NCBI GenBank assembly: GCA_963809245.1
Contig: CAWEIU010000007.1
Span: 175,129-239,128 of the forward strand
Reading direction: 5' to 3'
From: Roseiarcus sp963809245
GTDB taxonomy: Bacteria; Pseudomonadota; Alphaproteobacteria; Rhizobiales; Beijerinckiaceae
DNA: 64,000 nucleotides
Below the pieces are notes generated by a model that was not told the origin of the DNA, made no database searches, and was given only the letters and a program-made list of their open reading frames with translations. This document shows, piece by piece, positions 51,536 through 60,086 of the stretch. Both the position numbers and the translations under genes were made by a program. How positions within the stretch are numbered: position 1 is the stretch's first letter; the number at the start of each line of letters is the position of its first letter.

Positions 51536-52732
51536 ATGGCAGTTCGACCACACTGGATTGGATTTGCCTGCGCGGTTTCAGCAGCGACAGTGGCGATTGG
51601 GCTTACGGCCCGGAGCGTCGCGGCGGCGCCGGCCGCGGCGTCAACCGTCAGCACATCGGCGGAGAGCTTGGCGCTTGCCGCACACGAAATGCAGACCGGA
51701 CGTTTCCTCTACGCCGTCAATCAGACAGCGGCCACAGGGGGGTCGATATCGGTCTACGACATCGATGCGGGACATCGCCTTGTTAAGACTATCGAGACTG
51801 TTCGGGACGTGGACGACGTCAGGGGCGTCGCCGCCAGCATGGCGACTGGCCGGCTCTACGTGGCCTACCGCACCCGCTCCGGCGCCGGGATGATCTATTG
51901 CCTTGATGTCTACGATGATGCGGTGCTCTGGAATCGGGCCATCGATCCCGATGTCGACCGGCTGGCGATTCATCCGGGCGGGCAGCTCTTGTACGCTCCA
52001 ACCTATGAAGGCCGCTCGGCCGACTTTATCAACGTCCTGGACGCCAGCACCGGCGATGTCATTCGCAAGGTGCATTTCTCCAATCGATCGCACGACACCC
52101 TGTTCCCGGTGTCTGGACCGCTGTTTCAGGAGACCAAGGCCGAGGACGGAAGCGGGAAGTACCTCTATACGATCGATCCGCAGAGCTATGCGGTCTCGCG
52201 CATTGGCCCTTACGCCGGCATTCTCGGACCCTACGCGGTCGATGGCGTGAGCCGCTACGTGGTAAACAACGTGACCGGCCTGTGGGGGATGCAGGTCGCC
52301 GAGCTCGACAGCGGCCGTATCGTCACAGCCAGATTTACGGAGCATCCGTCCGGCGAGCCCGGGCTGCTGCACGGGATTGGGTGGACGCCCGACCAGCGCG
52401 AGGTGTGGCAGAGCAGCAGCGCGGGCGATCCGCACATCTATGTATGGAACATGCGCGATCCGATGGCCCCGGTCCTGGCGGGGCGCGTCAGCATGAAGAG
52501 CCGCCGCGGGGCGCACTGGATTACCTTCGACATCGATGGCGACTACGCCTATGTTGCGCCCAACAAGAGCAGCGATGACGCCACCGAGATATTCGACGCT
52601 CACACCCACAAGTCCGTGGGGGTGATTGGGTCGTCGGAGGAGATGATCGAGATCGATTTCACCGACGGCAAGGTCAGCCGCGTCGGCGATCAGTATGGCG
52701 TCGGGCGCGTCGGACGCGCTTCGACGAACTGA
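51536..52732 (+). CDS. Secreted beta-propeller (YVTN/SMP-30-like) protein
   Basis: 398 aa from ATG 51536 (GGGAGAGG upstream). Signal peptide (GFACAVSAATVAIGLTARSV). The remainder has repeated blade-like motifs: GRFLYAVNQTAATGGSISVYD, GRLYVAYRTRSGAGMIYCLDV, GGQLLYAPTYEGRSADFINVLD, DPHIYVWNMRDPMAPVLAG and GDYAYVAPNKSSDDATEIFD. It looks like a six- or seven-bladed propeller. Ligand or enzymatic activity unknown. Monocistronic. Confidence 0.72.
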   Translation: MAVRPHWIGFACAVSAATVAIGLTARSVAAAPAAASTVSTSAESLALAAHEMQTGRFLYAVNQTAATGGSISVYDIDAGHRLVKTIETVRDVDDVRGVAASMATGRLYVAYRTRSGAGMIYCLDVYDDAVLWNRAIDPDVDRLAIHPGGQLLYAPTYEGRSADFINVLDASTGDVIRKVHFSNRSHDTLFPVSGPLFQETKAEDGSGKYLYTIDPQSYAVSRIGPYAGILGPYAVDGVSRYVVNNVTGLWGMQVAELDSGRIVTARFTEHPSGEPGLLHGIGWTPDQREVWQSSSAGDPHIYVWNMRDPMAPVLAGRVSMKSRRGAHWITFDIDGDYAYVAPNKSSDDATEIFDAHTHKSVGVIGSSEEMIEIDFTDGKVSRVGDQYGVGRVGRASTN

Positions 52733-52896
52733 AGGCCGCGAGCAAAGCCGCATATCCGTTCCAGTTGCTTTGTAAACGAAGCGTCGCAAACAGCTCGTAT
52801 TGGCGCCCCTTCCTGTCGCTTCCCATCCCCAATTGCGGGGGAGATAAGACGCTCCCGGCGGCCTAGGTTTGGGACTGTCGGCAGGCAGCGCCCCCC

Positions 52897-52994
52897 TGCC
52901 ATGCCGCGTAAGCGGGCATCCAGGGGGCAAAGGGCGAAGGCCAGCGGCGGTTGTCTGGACCCCCGCTTTTCGCGGGGGTGACAGCAGCGTTGCG
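52897..52994. repeat. Palindromic repeat family C, copy 3
   Basis: CATGCCGCGTAAGCGGGCAT ... CCCCGCTTTTCGCGGGGGTG, slightly degenerate, ending next to the uxuA stop with the tail GCAGCGTTGCGTG. Confidence 0.75.
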
Positions 52995-52996
52995 TG

Positions 52997-54211
52997 TCAG
53001 CGAATGGCCGCGAGCGCCTCATCCGGCAGGCGTTCGAGGGCGCGCATGACGCCGCGCAGTTCGCCCAGCCCCTTCATGCGGCCGGCGGCGGTGTAGCCGG
53101 GGTTGCCTGCCCGGTCCGAGACGAGATCGGCGAGCATGCGGTGGCCGTGATCGGGCCGCAGCACGATCTTCCTGTCCTCGGACCGGCGCCGGTTCTCGGC
53201 GATCAGCACGGCGAGGACGGCCGGAATGTCGGCGTCGCCGTCGAGATGATCGGCCTCGTGGAAGCTGAGCTGGTCCGTGTCCCGCCGAATCGCCCTCAGA
53301 TGCGTGAAGTGGATCCGGGCGGCAAAGCGCTTCGCCATGGCGGCGAGATCGTTGTCGGCGCGCACGCCGAGGCTGCCGGTGCACAAGCACATGCCATTGG
53401 CCTCAGAGGGAACCGCGCGGAACAGCGCGTCGTAGTCCGCTTCGGTCGAAGCGATGCGCGGCAGGCCGAACAACGCCCGCGGCGGATCGTCCGGGTGCAA
53501 CGTCAGGCGCACGCCGAGCGTCTCCGCCACCGGCGCCACCGCTTCGAGAAAGGCGATGAGATTGGCGCGCAGGGTTCCAGCGTCAATCCGCGCATAGGCG
53601 GCGAGAATGTCGCGGAACTCATCGAGGTTCAGCCCGGTCGTGGTGCCGCCGGGCAGCCCGGCGAGCACGTTGCGGGTGAGAAGCGCGACATCCGCTTCGC
53701 TGAAGCTGTCCGCCGTCTTGCGCGCATCGACCTGTTGGTCGCGGCTATATTCGGCCTCGGCGCCCGGGCGCTTCAGGACATAGAGATCGAAGGCGGCGAA
53801 GCGCCGCTGATCGAACCTGAGCGCGGCGGCGCCGGTCGGCAGCGGCCAGTCGAGATCGGTGCGCGTCCAGTCCAGCACCGGCATGAAATTGTAGCAGACG
53901 ACGCGGGGGCCGCCGGCGGCGACCGCCTCGAGACTGGCGATCCAGGCGTCGATGGCGGCGCGCGCCGCGCGGCCCTCGCGCTTGATCTCGTCGGCGACGG
54001 GAATGCTCTCCACCACCGACCAGCGCAGCGGCGTGCGTCCGCTCGCGCCGTCTTCGATGATGGCGCGGCGCTCCTCCACCTGTTCACGGGTCCAGGCGAC
54101 GCCCGGCGGAACCGAATGGAGCGCGGAGACGATGTCAGTCGCCCCGGCCTGCCGCGCATGGTCGAGCGTCACCGGATCGCTCGGGCCAAACCAACGCCAA
54201 CCCTGTCTCAT
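52997..54211 (-). CDS. uxuA: Mannonate dehydratase
   Basis: 404 aa. Family blocks include RQGWRWFGPSDPVTLDHARQ (start), PVLDWTRTDLDWPLPTGAAALRF, MCLCTGSLGVRADNDLAAMA (with metal Cys), FTHLRAIRRD and RPDHGHRMLADL, with His/Asp metal ligands. It dehydrates D-mannonate to 2-keto-3-deoxygluconate in glucuronate breakdown. It lies 42 bp after a GntR regulator in the same direction, so regulated by it. No uxuB or uxaC in the window. Confidence 0.93.
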   Translation of the reverse strand: MRQGWRWFGPSDPVTLDHARQAGATDIVSALHSVPPGVAWTREQVEERRAIIEDGASGRTPLRWSVVESIPVADEIKREGRAARAAIDAWIASLEAVAAGGPRVVCYNFMPVLDWTRTDLDWPLPTGAAALRFDQRRFAAFDLYVLKRPGAEAEYSRDQQVDARKTADSFSEADVALLTRNVLAGLPGGTTTGLNLDEFRDILAAYARIDAGTLRANLIAFLEAVAPVAETLGVRLTLHPDDPPRALFGLPRIASTEADYDALFRAVPSEANGMCLCTGSLGVRADNDLAAMAKRFAARIHFTHLRAIRRDTDQLSFHEADHLDGDADIPAVLAVLIAENRRRSEDRKIVLRPDHGHRMLADLVSDRAGNPGYTAAGRMKGLGELRGVMRALERLPDEALAAIR

Positions 54212-54253
54212 CGTCCTACCTCCTGCTTGAACGCGAATTGCGCGACGGCCGCA

Positions 54254-55051
54254 TCACGCGGCCCTTCCCTTGCGGCGCGCCGAGCGGAGCGGCGACGGCG
54301 CGGGTTTGTCGCCCGGCGCCGTCCGCGCGTCGGCCTCGAAATATTCGGGGCGCGCGCGCAAGAGCTCGTCGAGGCCCGGCAGCACGTTGCCCAGATGCGC
54401 CGCCATGGCGCGATCGGCAGCCTCGGGATCGCGCGCGGCGAGCGCGTCGAGGATCGCCCGGTGCTCTTCCATCACCATCTCGCGGCGACCGGAGATCGGC
54501 AGATGCAGCACGCGGCAACGGTCGACCTGAACCTTCTCCTGCCGGGCCACTCGCCAAAGATTGGGATGGCCGGACAAAATGGCGATACGGCGATGAAAAT
54601 GCTCGTCCTCGGCATGGAAGCCCGGCCAATCGCTCGCCCGCTCGCTCGCCTGTTGGCGCTCGAGGATGAGCCGCAGTTCGGCGATGTCGACGTCCGTGAC
54701 CTTGGCCGCCGCACGCTGGACCGCGACGCGCTCCAGCGCCTCGCGGATCACCATGCCGTCGCGCAACGATTCGACGCTGATGCGCGAGACGAAAGTGCCG
54801 CGCTGGGGGAAAATGTCGATCAGCCGTTCGTCTGCGAGGCGAAGCAGCGCCTCGCGCACCGGCGTTCGGCTCACGCCGTAGCTCTCGGCCAGCTCCTTCT
54901 CCGAGACGGGGAGGCCGGGCGGCATTTCGCCGCCAGCGATGCGGTCGCGAAGCCACTGGGCGATGCGCGCCGAGGCTGGGATGGCGCGCAGCGTCGCCCC
55001 CGTGATCGGGGAAGACCGAAGCCTCGCCTCTGCACGCTTCGTGGTTGGCAT
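54254..55051 (-). CDS. GntR family (FadR/FCD subgroup) transcriptional regulator
   Basis: 265 aa from ATG 55051; ATG 55072 is an alternative. Winged helix VSEKELAESYGVSRTPVREALLRLADERLI, then FPQRGTFVSRIS (wing). The FCD ligand domain has the metal site in DEHFHRRIAILSGHPNLW and MEEHRAILDALAARDPEAADRAMAAHL. Located upstream of uxuA and facing the epimerase remnant, so a hexuronate regulator (UxuR/ExuR-like) is plausible. Confidence 0.88.
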   Translation of the reverse strand: MPTTKRAEARLRSSPITGATLRAIPASARIAQWLRDRIAGGEMPPGLPVSEKELAESYGVSRTPVREALLRLADERLIDIFPQRGTFVSRISVESLRDGMVIREALERVAVQRAAAKVTDVDIAELRLILERQQASERASDWPGFHAEDEHFHRRIAILSGHPNLWRVARQEKVQVDRCRVLHLPISGRREMVMEEHRAILDALAARDPEAADRAMAAHLGNVLPGLDELLRARPEYFEADARTAPGDKPAPSPLRSARRKGRAA

Positions 55052-55064
55052 ACCGAACTGATAT

Positions 55065-55082
55065 ATTACCATATGACGTAAT
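55065..55082. promoter_or_regulatory. Candidate GntR operator
   Basis: ATTAC-N8-GTAAT (ATTACCATATGACGTAAT) is an inverted repeat just upstream of the chosen GntR start, in the gap shared with the divergent epimerase remnant. Short arms; suggestive only. Confidence 0.35.
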
Positions 55083-55159
55083 GCAAACCATCGGCGGGCG
55101 ATGACCGACCTTCCCCATCCGCGTTCCGGACAGAGTTCGAGCGCCTCGGCTGCCTCCAA

Positions 55160-55570
55160 ATGAACGGGCTCGCCGCGACGTTCGGCGTCGCGACAGGCGA
55201 CCGTTCGGCAGAGCTGGCGGCCTGGCTGACGGATCGCTTCATTCCCCAATGGATCGAACGAACATGCCTGCCCGGCCGGCGCGACGCAGCCGGCAAGCCC
55301 ACAGCGGATCCGCGTCCGCTATGGCCGACCATCGAGCTGCTGCGGGCTTCGCTCGCCGCTGAAGCGCTCAAGCGCGACTTCAATTGCAGCCGCCTGATCG
55401 ACACGACCCTCGACATCATCTTCGAGCATGCGATGGATAGGGCGACGGGGCTTTGGAACAACACGTTCGACGAGGAAGCGCGCGTTCGGAGCGATGTTGT
55501 CCCGACGCGGGTCCTCTACCATATCGTTCCGTGCTTCATATCGTATGCAAGCCGGAATGTTCGATCGTAA
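55160..55570 (+). pseudogene. N-acylglucosamine 2-epimerase (AGE) family protein, internally deleted
   Basis: 136 codons against about 390-400 for the family. The first about 45 residues (ELAAWLTDRFIPQWIERTCLPG) match the N-terminal helix of AGE/mannose isomerases. From about LWPTIELLRASLAAEALKRD on it matches the C-terminal helices (GLWNNTFDEE, VVPTRVLYHIVPCF). The central two-thirds, with the catalytic residues, is missing, the junction lying near DPRPLW. Divergent from gntR-uxuA, consistent with a lost hexose/hexuronate isomerisation step. Confidence 0.65.
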
Positions 55571-55617
55571 GCGGTCAGAGCTTCACACTGCATCCCAACC
55601 CCGACCGCGAGCGAGAG

Positions 55618-55911
55618 TCACAGGTACGGATTGCCGCGGCGCCAGAGCCACGGATGGATCTCGGAGGAGGCGAAGAGGCCTGCCTGGACGTAGGGATCGC
55701 GGCTCAGGAACGCCTCGACCGCTTGAGCCGTCTCGGCTTCCAGCACCAGCAGGGAGCCGCATTCGCCGCCGTCGGGGGAGAGCAGCGGGCCGGATTGAAG
55801 AACGCGCAGCCCGGGCGCGGCGGCGTCGAGATGGGCCATGTGTCGCGTCTTGGTCTGGGCGCGAAGCTCCGACAGACCCGGCTTGTCCTTGGCGATCACG
55901 GCGAAAAACAT
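55618..55911 (-). CDS. YciI-like protein
   Basis: 97 aa. The ferredoxin-like YCII domain has MFFAVIAKDKPGLSELRAQT, the conserved RHMAHLDA (His/Asp pair), LLSPDGGECGSLLVLEAET and DPYVQAGLFASSEIHPW. Small dimeric enzymes or enzyme modules of uncertain role (dehydrochlorinase-like or muconolactone-like). Monocistronic. Confidence 0.87.
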   Translation of the reverse strand: MFFAVIAKDKPGLSELRAQTKTRHMAHLDAAAPGLRVLQSGPLLSPDGGECGSLLVLEAETAQAVEAFLSRDPYVQAGLFASSEIHPWLWRRGNPYL

Positions 55912-56045
55912 CAGCTTGGCTCCTCCGACGTCGATGGCCGAGGCCCCGGTAGGTTCGTGGAACGAACCTTCCGCCGGAGCCTCGCCGCGTCCTATCGTTA
56001 GCTTAGCGCGGGCGCCGCGGCGACCCGCTCACGTTCGGTCTCCGC

Positions 56046-57119
56046 TCACGCCCGAGGCGGTATAATTTTCTCGGCGCGAAGCCGCTCGAACAGATCCGTG
56101 AACGAACGCTCCGTGACTTGGATCGCCTCGAAGCCGAAGAGACGGCTCTTGGTCATGTCCGTGAAGGTCTCGAGTGCGCGCCCCAGATCGGCGTCGGAAT
56201 GCCACCAGGAGGCCAGCGTGCCCAGCGGATAGGGCTGCAGACCGTGTTTCGCGACGATGCGGTCCCAGGTCGCCTCATGTCCGGCCATCTGCTCGGCGAG
56301 CGGCGTGGGATGGCCGGGGTACTCCCCGACCTCGACCCCGAGGTCGGCGGCGAGCGCGGCCCAGAGACGCCGCCAACGAAACACGTCGCCGTTGGTGATG
56401 TTGAAGGCCTGATTGTAGGCGGTCGGCGTCGTCGAGGCCCAGAGCAACTGCTTCGCCAGGATCCGGGCGTCGGTGACGTCGGTCACGGCCTCGTATTGCT
56501 GTGGCGTGCCGGGGAACAGGAACGGGCGCCCCGTCTCCCGGCAGATCGCCGCGTAGACGGCCAGCGTCACGCCCATGTTCATCGCGTTGCCGAGCGCCCA
56601 GCCGATCAGCGTATGGGGGCGATGCACCGACCAGGCGAAGCCGTGACGCGCCGCCTCGGCGTAGAGGATGTCCTCCTGCACGTAGTAGAAGTTCTGGTAC
56701 GGCAGGCGCGGCTGGTTTTCCCGGAACGGCGTGTCGGGCTTCACCTTGCCGTAGGATTCGAACGGCCCGAGGTAGTGCTTGAGGCCCGTCACCAGGGCGA
56801 TATGCTCAGGCTTCGACCGGGCCGTGACGCCGTCGATGAGGTTCTGCAGCATGGCGCCGTTGATCCGGCAGTTCTCCTCCTCGGTGTCCTGACGCGCCCA
56901 AGTGCAGAAGTAGACGTGGCTGACGTCGATCTCGGCGAGCGCCGCCTTGGTCTGTTTGGCGTCGAGCAAGTCGGCAGCCACGGGTTTCACGCCCGATCGG
57001 TCCTGTGGGGGCCGGCGGGCGAGCCCGTAGACGGTCCACCCCTCGGCGACCAGCAGGTCGGCGACGTTGCTGCCCGATATGCCGGTGACGCCGACGACGA
57101 GCGCGTTCTTGCGTGTCAT
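56046..57119 (-). CDS. SDR-family oxidoreductase (PRISE-like)
   Basis: 357 aa with GAGGAACC before ATG. Rossmann motif ALVVGVTGISGSNVADLL (GxxGxxG), then VYFCTWARQDTEEENCRING, ALVTGLKHYLGPFESYGK (the K-H-Y block of PRISE enzymes), FYYVQEDILY and VHRPHTLIGWALGNAMNMG. PRISE members are progesterone 5-beta-reductase/iridoid-synthase-like enone reductases using NADPH. Substrate unknown. Confidence 0.85.
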   Translation of the reverse strand: MTRKNALVVGVTGISGSNVADLLVAEGWTVYGLARRPPQDRSGVKPVAADLLDAKQTKAALAEIDVSHVYFCTWARQDTEEENCRINGAMLQNLIDGVTARSKPEHIALVTGLKHYLGPFESYGKVKPDTPFRENQPRLPYQNFYYVQEDILYAEAARHGFAWSVHRPHTLIGWALGNAMNMGVTLAVYAAICRETGRPFLFPGTPQQYEAVTDVTDARILAKQLLWASTTPTAYNQAFNITNGDVFRWRRLWAALAADLGVEVGEYPGHPTPLAEQMAGHEATWDRIVAKHGLQPYPLGTLASWWHSDADLGRALETFTDMTKSRLFGFEAIQVTERSFTDLFERLRAEKIIPPRA

Positions 57120-57271
57120 GATGGTTCCTCTATTCGATCGCTTGCGGCGGATGGCGCAAAGCGCCTTTCCCGCCGACTTGAGCCTGCACGTAGCATTCGG
57201 GCGCCGGCGCCGCCATGCTCATCGGGGCGTGGTCGGGTCGCGCCGTCACGCTGTCGTTAGGTTGCACCAGA

Positions 57272-57434
57272 CCCCTGTCGTCATCGCGAGCGAAGCGCGG
57301 CGATCCAGAGATCGAGGCGTCGGCCGACCGACGCGCTAGCGGTACGACTCGCGACTTGCTGGCGAGACCTCGATCGCTGGATTTGCTTCGCTCCGCTCGC
57401 AATGACGGTTCCACGTAACTGCAGAAAGCTCTAA
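57272..57434. repeat. Palindromic repeat family B with boundary tail at the MocR gene stop
   Basis: GTCATCGCGAGCGAAGCGCG ... CTTCGCTCCGCTCGCAATGA, then TTCCACGTAACTGCAGAAAG and CTCTAAG. CTA at 57431-57433 is the complement of the TAG stop of the MocR-type gene. Confidence 0.78.
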
Positions 57435-58864
57435 GCCTGGCGACGTGCCGGTTCCGCGACGAGCTTGCGAATGAGCGCCGCGGCGGCGCGGACCCGCTCC
57501 GGAACGGCTGTCGCGATGCCGAACAGCAGGCCGGGCCTCGCCGGCCCGAGATAAAAGTCGGACAGCGCCTGGATCCCGAAGTTTTGATGCCGCAGGGCCG
57601 ACGCGACGGCCCGGTCGTCGATGTTTTCGTCGCGGAACCAGGCCGCAAGCTGCAGGCCACCGTCTGCTTCGCCGACCCGAAGGAGGTCGTCGCAGTCACG
57701 GCGCAGGATCTCGGCGGTCGCCGCCATCCGGGCGGCATAGAGCGGCGTCATTCGGCGGATATGAGCGCGAAGCCGTCCCTCACGGATGAAATCGGCGAGC
57801 GCGGCCTGAACATGGACCGGGGTGGTCGAGCCGCGGAGCGCGAAGTCCTTGATTGCGGGCCCGAGCAGCGGCGGCGGCAGGATCGCATAGGCGACCCGAA
57901 GCCCCGGCGCGAGCACTTTCGAAAAGGTGCCGATATAGGCGACCGACCCGCTGCGATCGATGCCCTGAAGGGCCGCGATCGGACGCGAGCCGTACCTGAA
58001 CTCGCTATCGTAATCGTCCTCGACCACGATGGCGCCCTCGCTCTGCGCCAGACGGAGCAAAGCGAGCCGACGGGACAGGCTCAAGGTGGCCCCGCTCGGA
58101 TATTGATGCGAGGGCGTGACGTAGATAAGCCGCGGCCGCGGCCCGCGGCCATTGGCCACGTCGAGGCCGCCGCCGTCACAAGCGACCGCAACCAGCCGCC
58201 AGCCCGCGTCCCGGAGCAAGGCCTGCGCCTTCGGATAGCCGGGATCCTCGATCCAGCAAGTGGGTTCCCCTGGCCCCGCGAGATCAGAGACGAGGCGCGC
58301 GACCAGCGCGATGGCCGCCGCCGCTGAGGGAAGAATCACGACCTGATCGGCGGAGGCCAGAACACCCCGCGTCTCCGTGACATGGGCCAGGATCGCGGAG
58401 CGCAGCTCCGGCAGGCCGGCCGGGGCGCCGTAGCCGAGATCGTGAATCCGGAGAGCGCGGGCGCGGGCGGCGAGGCAGCGGGCCCAGACTGCGTCGGGGA
58501 ATTCCGAGAGGTCCGGGATGCCGGGATGCAGGTCGCGGCTCGGCTCAAAAAGACCCGACGAAAGGATAGCGGATTGTCGGGGCGAACTTGCCGCCGCGCG
58601 CGGCGGCTGGGGCAAGCTCGCCACGCGAGTCGCCGATCCCGCCGCGGCGATAAGAAATCCTTCCGCGAGCAGCCGTTCGTAGGCGCCCACCACCGTCGAG
58701 CGCGCGACGCCCAGTCCGGCCGACAGCGCCCGCGAGGAGGGGAGCTTTTGGCCGGACGCCAGCCTGCGCTCCAGGATGTGGTCGCGGATCGCCCGATGGA
58801 TCTGGCCTTCGAGGTCACCGGCGGCGCGCTCGAGAACGAGCCAGCTTGTCGACGATCGTGTCAT
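57431..58864 (-). CDS. MocR/PdxR-type transcriptional regulator with aminotransferase domain
   Basis: 477 aa from ATG 58864. The N-terminal GntR winged helix (about 15-80) has HRAIRDHILERRLASGQKLP and SSRALSAGLGVARSTVVGAYERLLAEGFL. The fold-type I aminotransferase domain (about 110-470) has HDLGYGAPAGLPELRSAIL, YVTPSHQYPSG, IVVEDDYDSEFRYG (Asp to PLP N1) and YIGTFSKVLAPGLRVAY (Schiff-base Lys). Divergent from a PNP-oxidase-family gene, the usual arrangement for PLP-responsive MocR regulators, so vitamin B6-linked control is likely. Confidence 0.88.
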   Translation of the reverse strand: MTRSSTSWLVLERAAGDLEGQIHRAIRDHILERRLASGQKLPSSRALSAGLGVARSTVVGAYERLLAEGFLIAAAGSATRVASLPQPPRAAASSPRQSAILSSGLFEPSRDLHPGIPDLSEFPDAVWARCLAARARALRIHDLGYGAPAGLPELRSAILAHVTETRGVLASADQVVILPSAAAAIALVARLVSDLAGPGEPTCWIEDPGYPKAQALLRDAGWRLVAVACDGGGLDVANGRGPRPRLIYVTPSHQYPSGATLSLSRRLALLRLAQSEGAIVVEDDYDSEFRYGSRPIAALQGIDRSGSVAYIGTFSKVLAPGLRVAYAILPPPLLGPAIKDFALRGSTTPVHVQAALADFIREGRLRAHIRRMTPLYAARMAATAEILRRDCDDLLRVGEADGGLQLAAWFRDENIDDRAVASALRHQNFGIQALSDFYLGPARPGLLFGIATAVPERVRAAAALIRKLVAEPARRQA

Positions 58865-58878
58865 CGAGCCAATTAACT

Positions 58879-58919
58879 GGTCTGCTGATTTCTCCGCAAG
58901 CGGCCGGTCCGAACAGACC
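58879..58919. promoter_or_regulatory. Candidate operator in the MocR/PNPOx divergent promoter
   Basis: GGTCTG (58879-58884) and its inverse CAGACC (58914-58919) lie in the 96-bp gap between the two divergent genes, with a second GGTCCG between. Short arms; weak support. Confidence 0.3.
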
Positions 58920-58960
58920 TGACGGCGGGTACCTGTCGACCCGAACGAGAGGAGATCACA

Positions 58961-59638
58961 ATGTCCGGCGCGCCCGTCGAGAGCGACTATCCCACCACCG
59001 AGCGGAGCCGGCTGCGGCGCCTTTACCAGCGCGGCAGTCATGCACGCGCCGACGTCTACGCCATTCTGGACGCGGCTCCGCTCTGCCACGTCGGCTACGT
59101 CATTGACGAACAGCCCTATGTGACGCCGACCCTGCACTGGCGCGAGGGAGACCGCGTCTATTGGCACGGATCGGCGGCGAGCCGCTTCCTACGCGAAGCT
59201 GACGGCGCGCCGGTTTGCCTGACCTGCAGCCTGATGGACGGCTATGTGCTCGCCCGCTCGGCCTTCAACCATTCGGTCAACTACCGCTCCGCCATGGTGT
59301 TCGGGCAAGCGCATCTGATCGAAGATCCCGAGGAGACCCGGGCGGCCCTGCACCGATTCACTGAGAGCCTGTTTCCCGGCCGTTGGCGGCAGTTGCGGCC
59401 CATGACCACCCAGGAGCTGAAAGCGACCGCAGTGCTCTGGATGGAAATCGACGAGGCCACCGCCAAGGTGCGCGCCGCCCCGCCAGGGGATGCGGACGAA
59501 GCGGATGTGCCGGTCTGGGCGGGCGTGCTGCCGGTGCAGACGACGCTCGGCGCCGCCCAACCCGCGCCGGAACTGCCGAGCGGCATATCGCTTCCCGAGG
59601 CGCTCGCCACGCTCATCGGATCCGGCCGCGTTCGGTAG
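58961..59638 (+). CDS. Pyridoxamine 5'-phosphate oxidase family (FMN-binding split barrel) protein
   Basis: 225 aa with AGGAGATCACA before ATG. The split barrel has YQRGSHARADVYAILDAAPL, CHVGYVIDEQPYVTPTLHWR, VYWHGSAASRFLR, VCLTCSLMDGYVLARSAFNHSVNYRSAMVFG. The F-N-H-S-V-N-Y-R-S block is typical of the PNPOx-like subgroup found beside MocR regulators. Flavin reductase/oxidase role unclear. Divergent from the MocR gene. Confidence 0.87.
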   Translation: MSGAPVESDYPTTERSRLRRLYQRGSHARADVYAILDAAPLCHVGYVIDEQPYVTPTLHWREGDRVYWHGSAASRFLREADGAPVCLTCSLMDGYVLARSAFNHSVNYRSAMVFGQAHLIEDPEETRAALHRFTESLFPGRWRQLRPMTTQELKATAVLWMEIDEATAKVRAAPPGDADEADVPVWAGVLPVQTTLGAAQPAPELPSGISLPEALATLIGSGRVR

Positions 59639-59735
59639 TGGGCAAGACCAAACGCTTGACCCACGTTGTCGGGCGGGCGACCTAATCCGTCCGCTCGTCT
59701 CCATTTTGAACGCCGCCGGAGTCGCGGTCGAATAG

Positions 59736-60086
59736 TCAGCAAGGTGGATAGGGGGAATATCCGCAATAGGTCGGCGATGTATAATACGGATACGCCGAAG
59801 CCGCCGCAGCGCCGGCTGCGACGCCGACCGCTGCGCCAGCGACAACGCCGCCGCGGTAATACGCGCCACCGTAACCCCCACCGCGATAGCCGACGCCGCC
59901 TCCGGGGCCGCGAACCGCTACGTTGCCGCGAGGACCTCGAACAGCGGCGCCGCCGCCGGGACCGCGAGCAAAACCACCGCCTCCACCACCACGAAAGCCA
60001 CCGCCACCGCGCCAGGCAAATCCGTCCGACGCCACAGTCGCCGCCATGATTATGCTAAGGCATGCCAACAGAAGGAGGCGTTTCAT
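59736..60086 (-). CDS. Secreted glycine-rich protein
   Basis: 116 aa. Signal peptide (RLLLLACLSIIMAATVASDG), then a Gly/Arg-rich region (GGGGFRGGGGGGFARGPGGG), a short hydrophobic stretch (VVAGAAVGVAAGAAAASAYP) and a Tyr/Pro/Cys-rich end (PYYTSPTYCGYSPYPPC). Probably surface-exposed or outer-membrane associated. Its start overlaps the DUF2092 gene stop (ATGA), so the two are co-translated, a pairing I have seen in alphaproteobacteria. Confidence 0.7.
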   Translation of the reverse strand: MKRLLLLACLSIIMAATVASDGFAWRGGGGFRGGGGGGFARGPGGGAAVRGPRGNVAVRGPGGGVGYRGGGYGGAYYRGGVVAGAAVGVAAGAAAASAYPYYTSPTYCGYSPYPPC

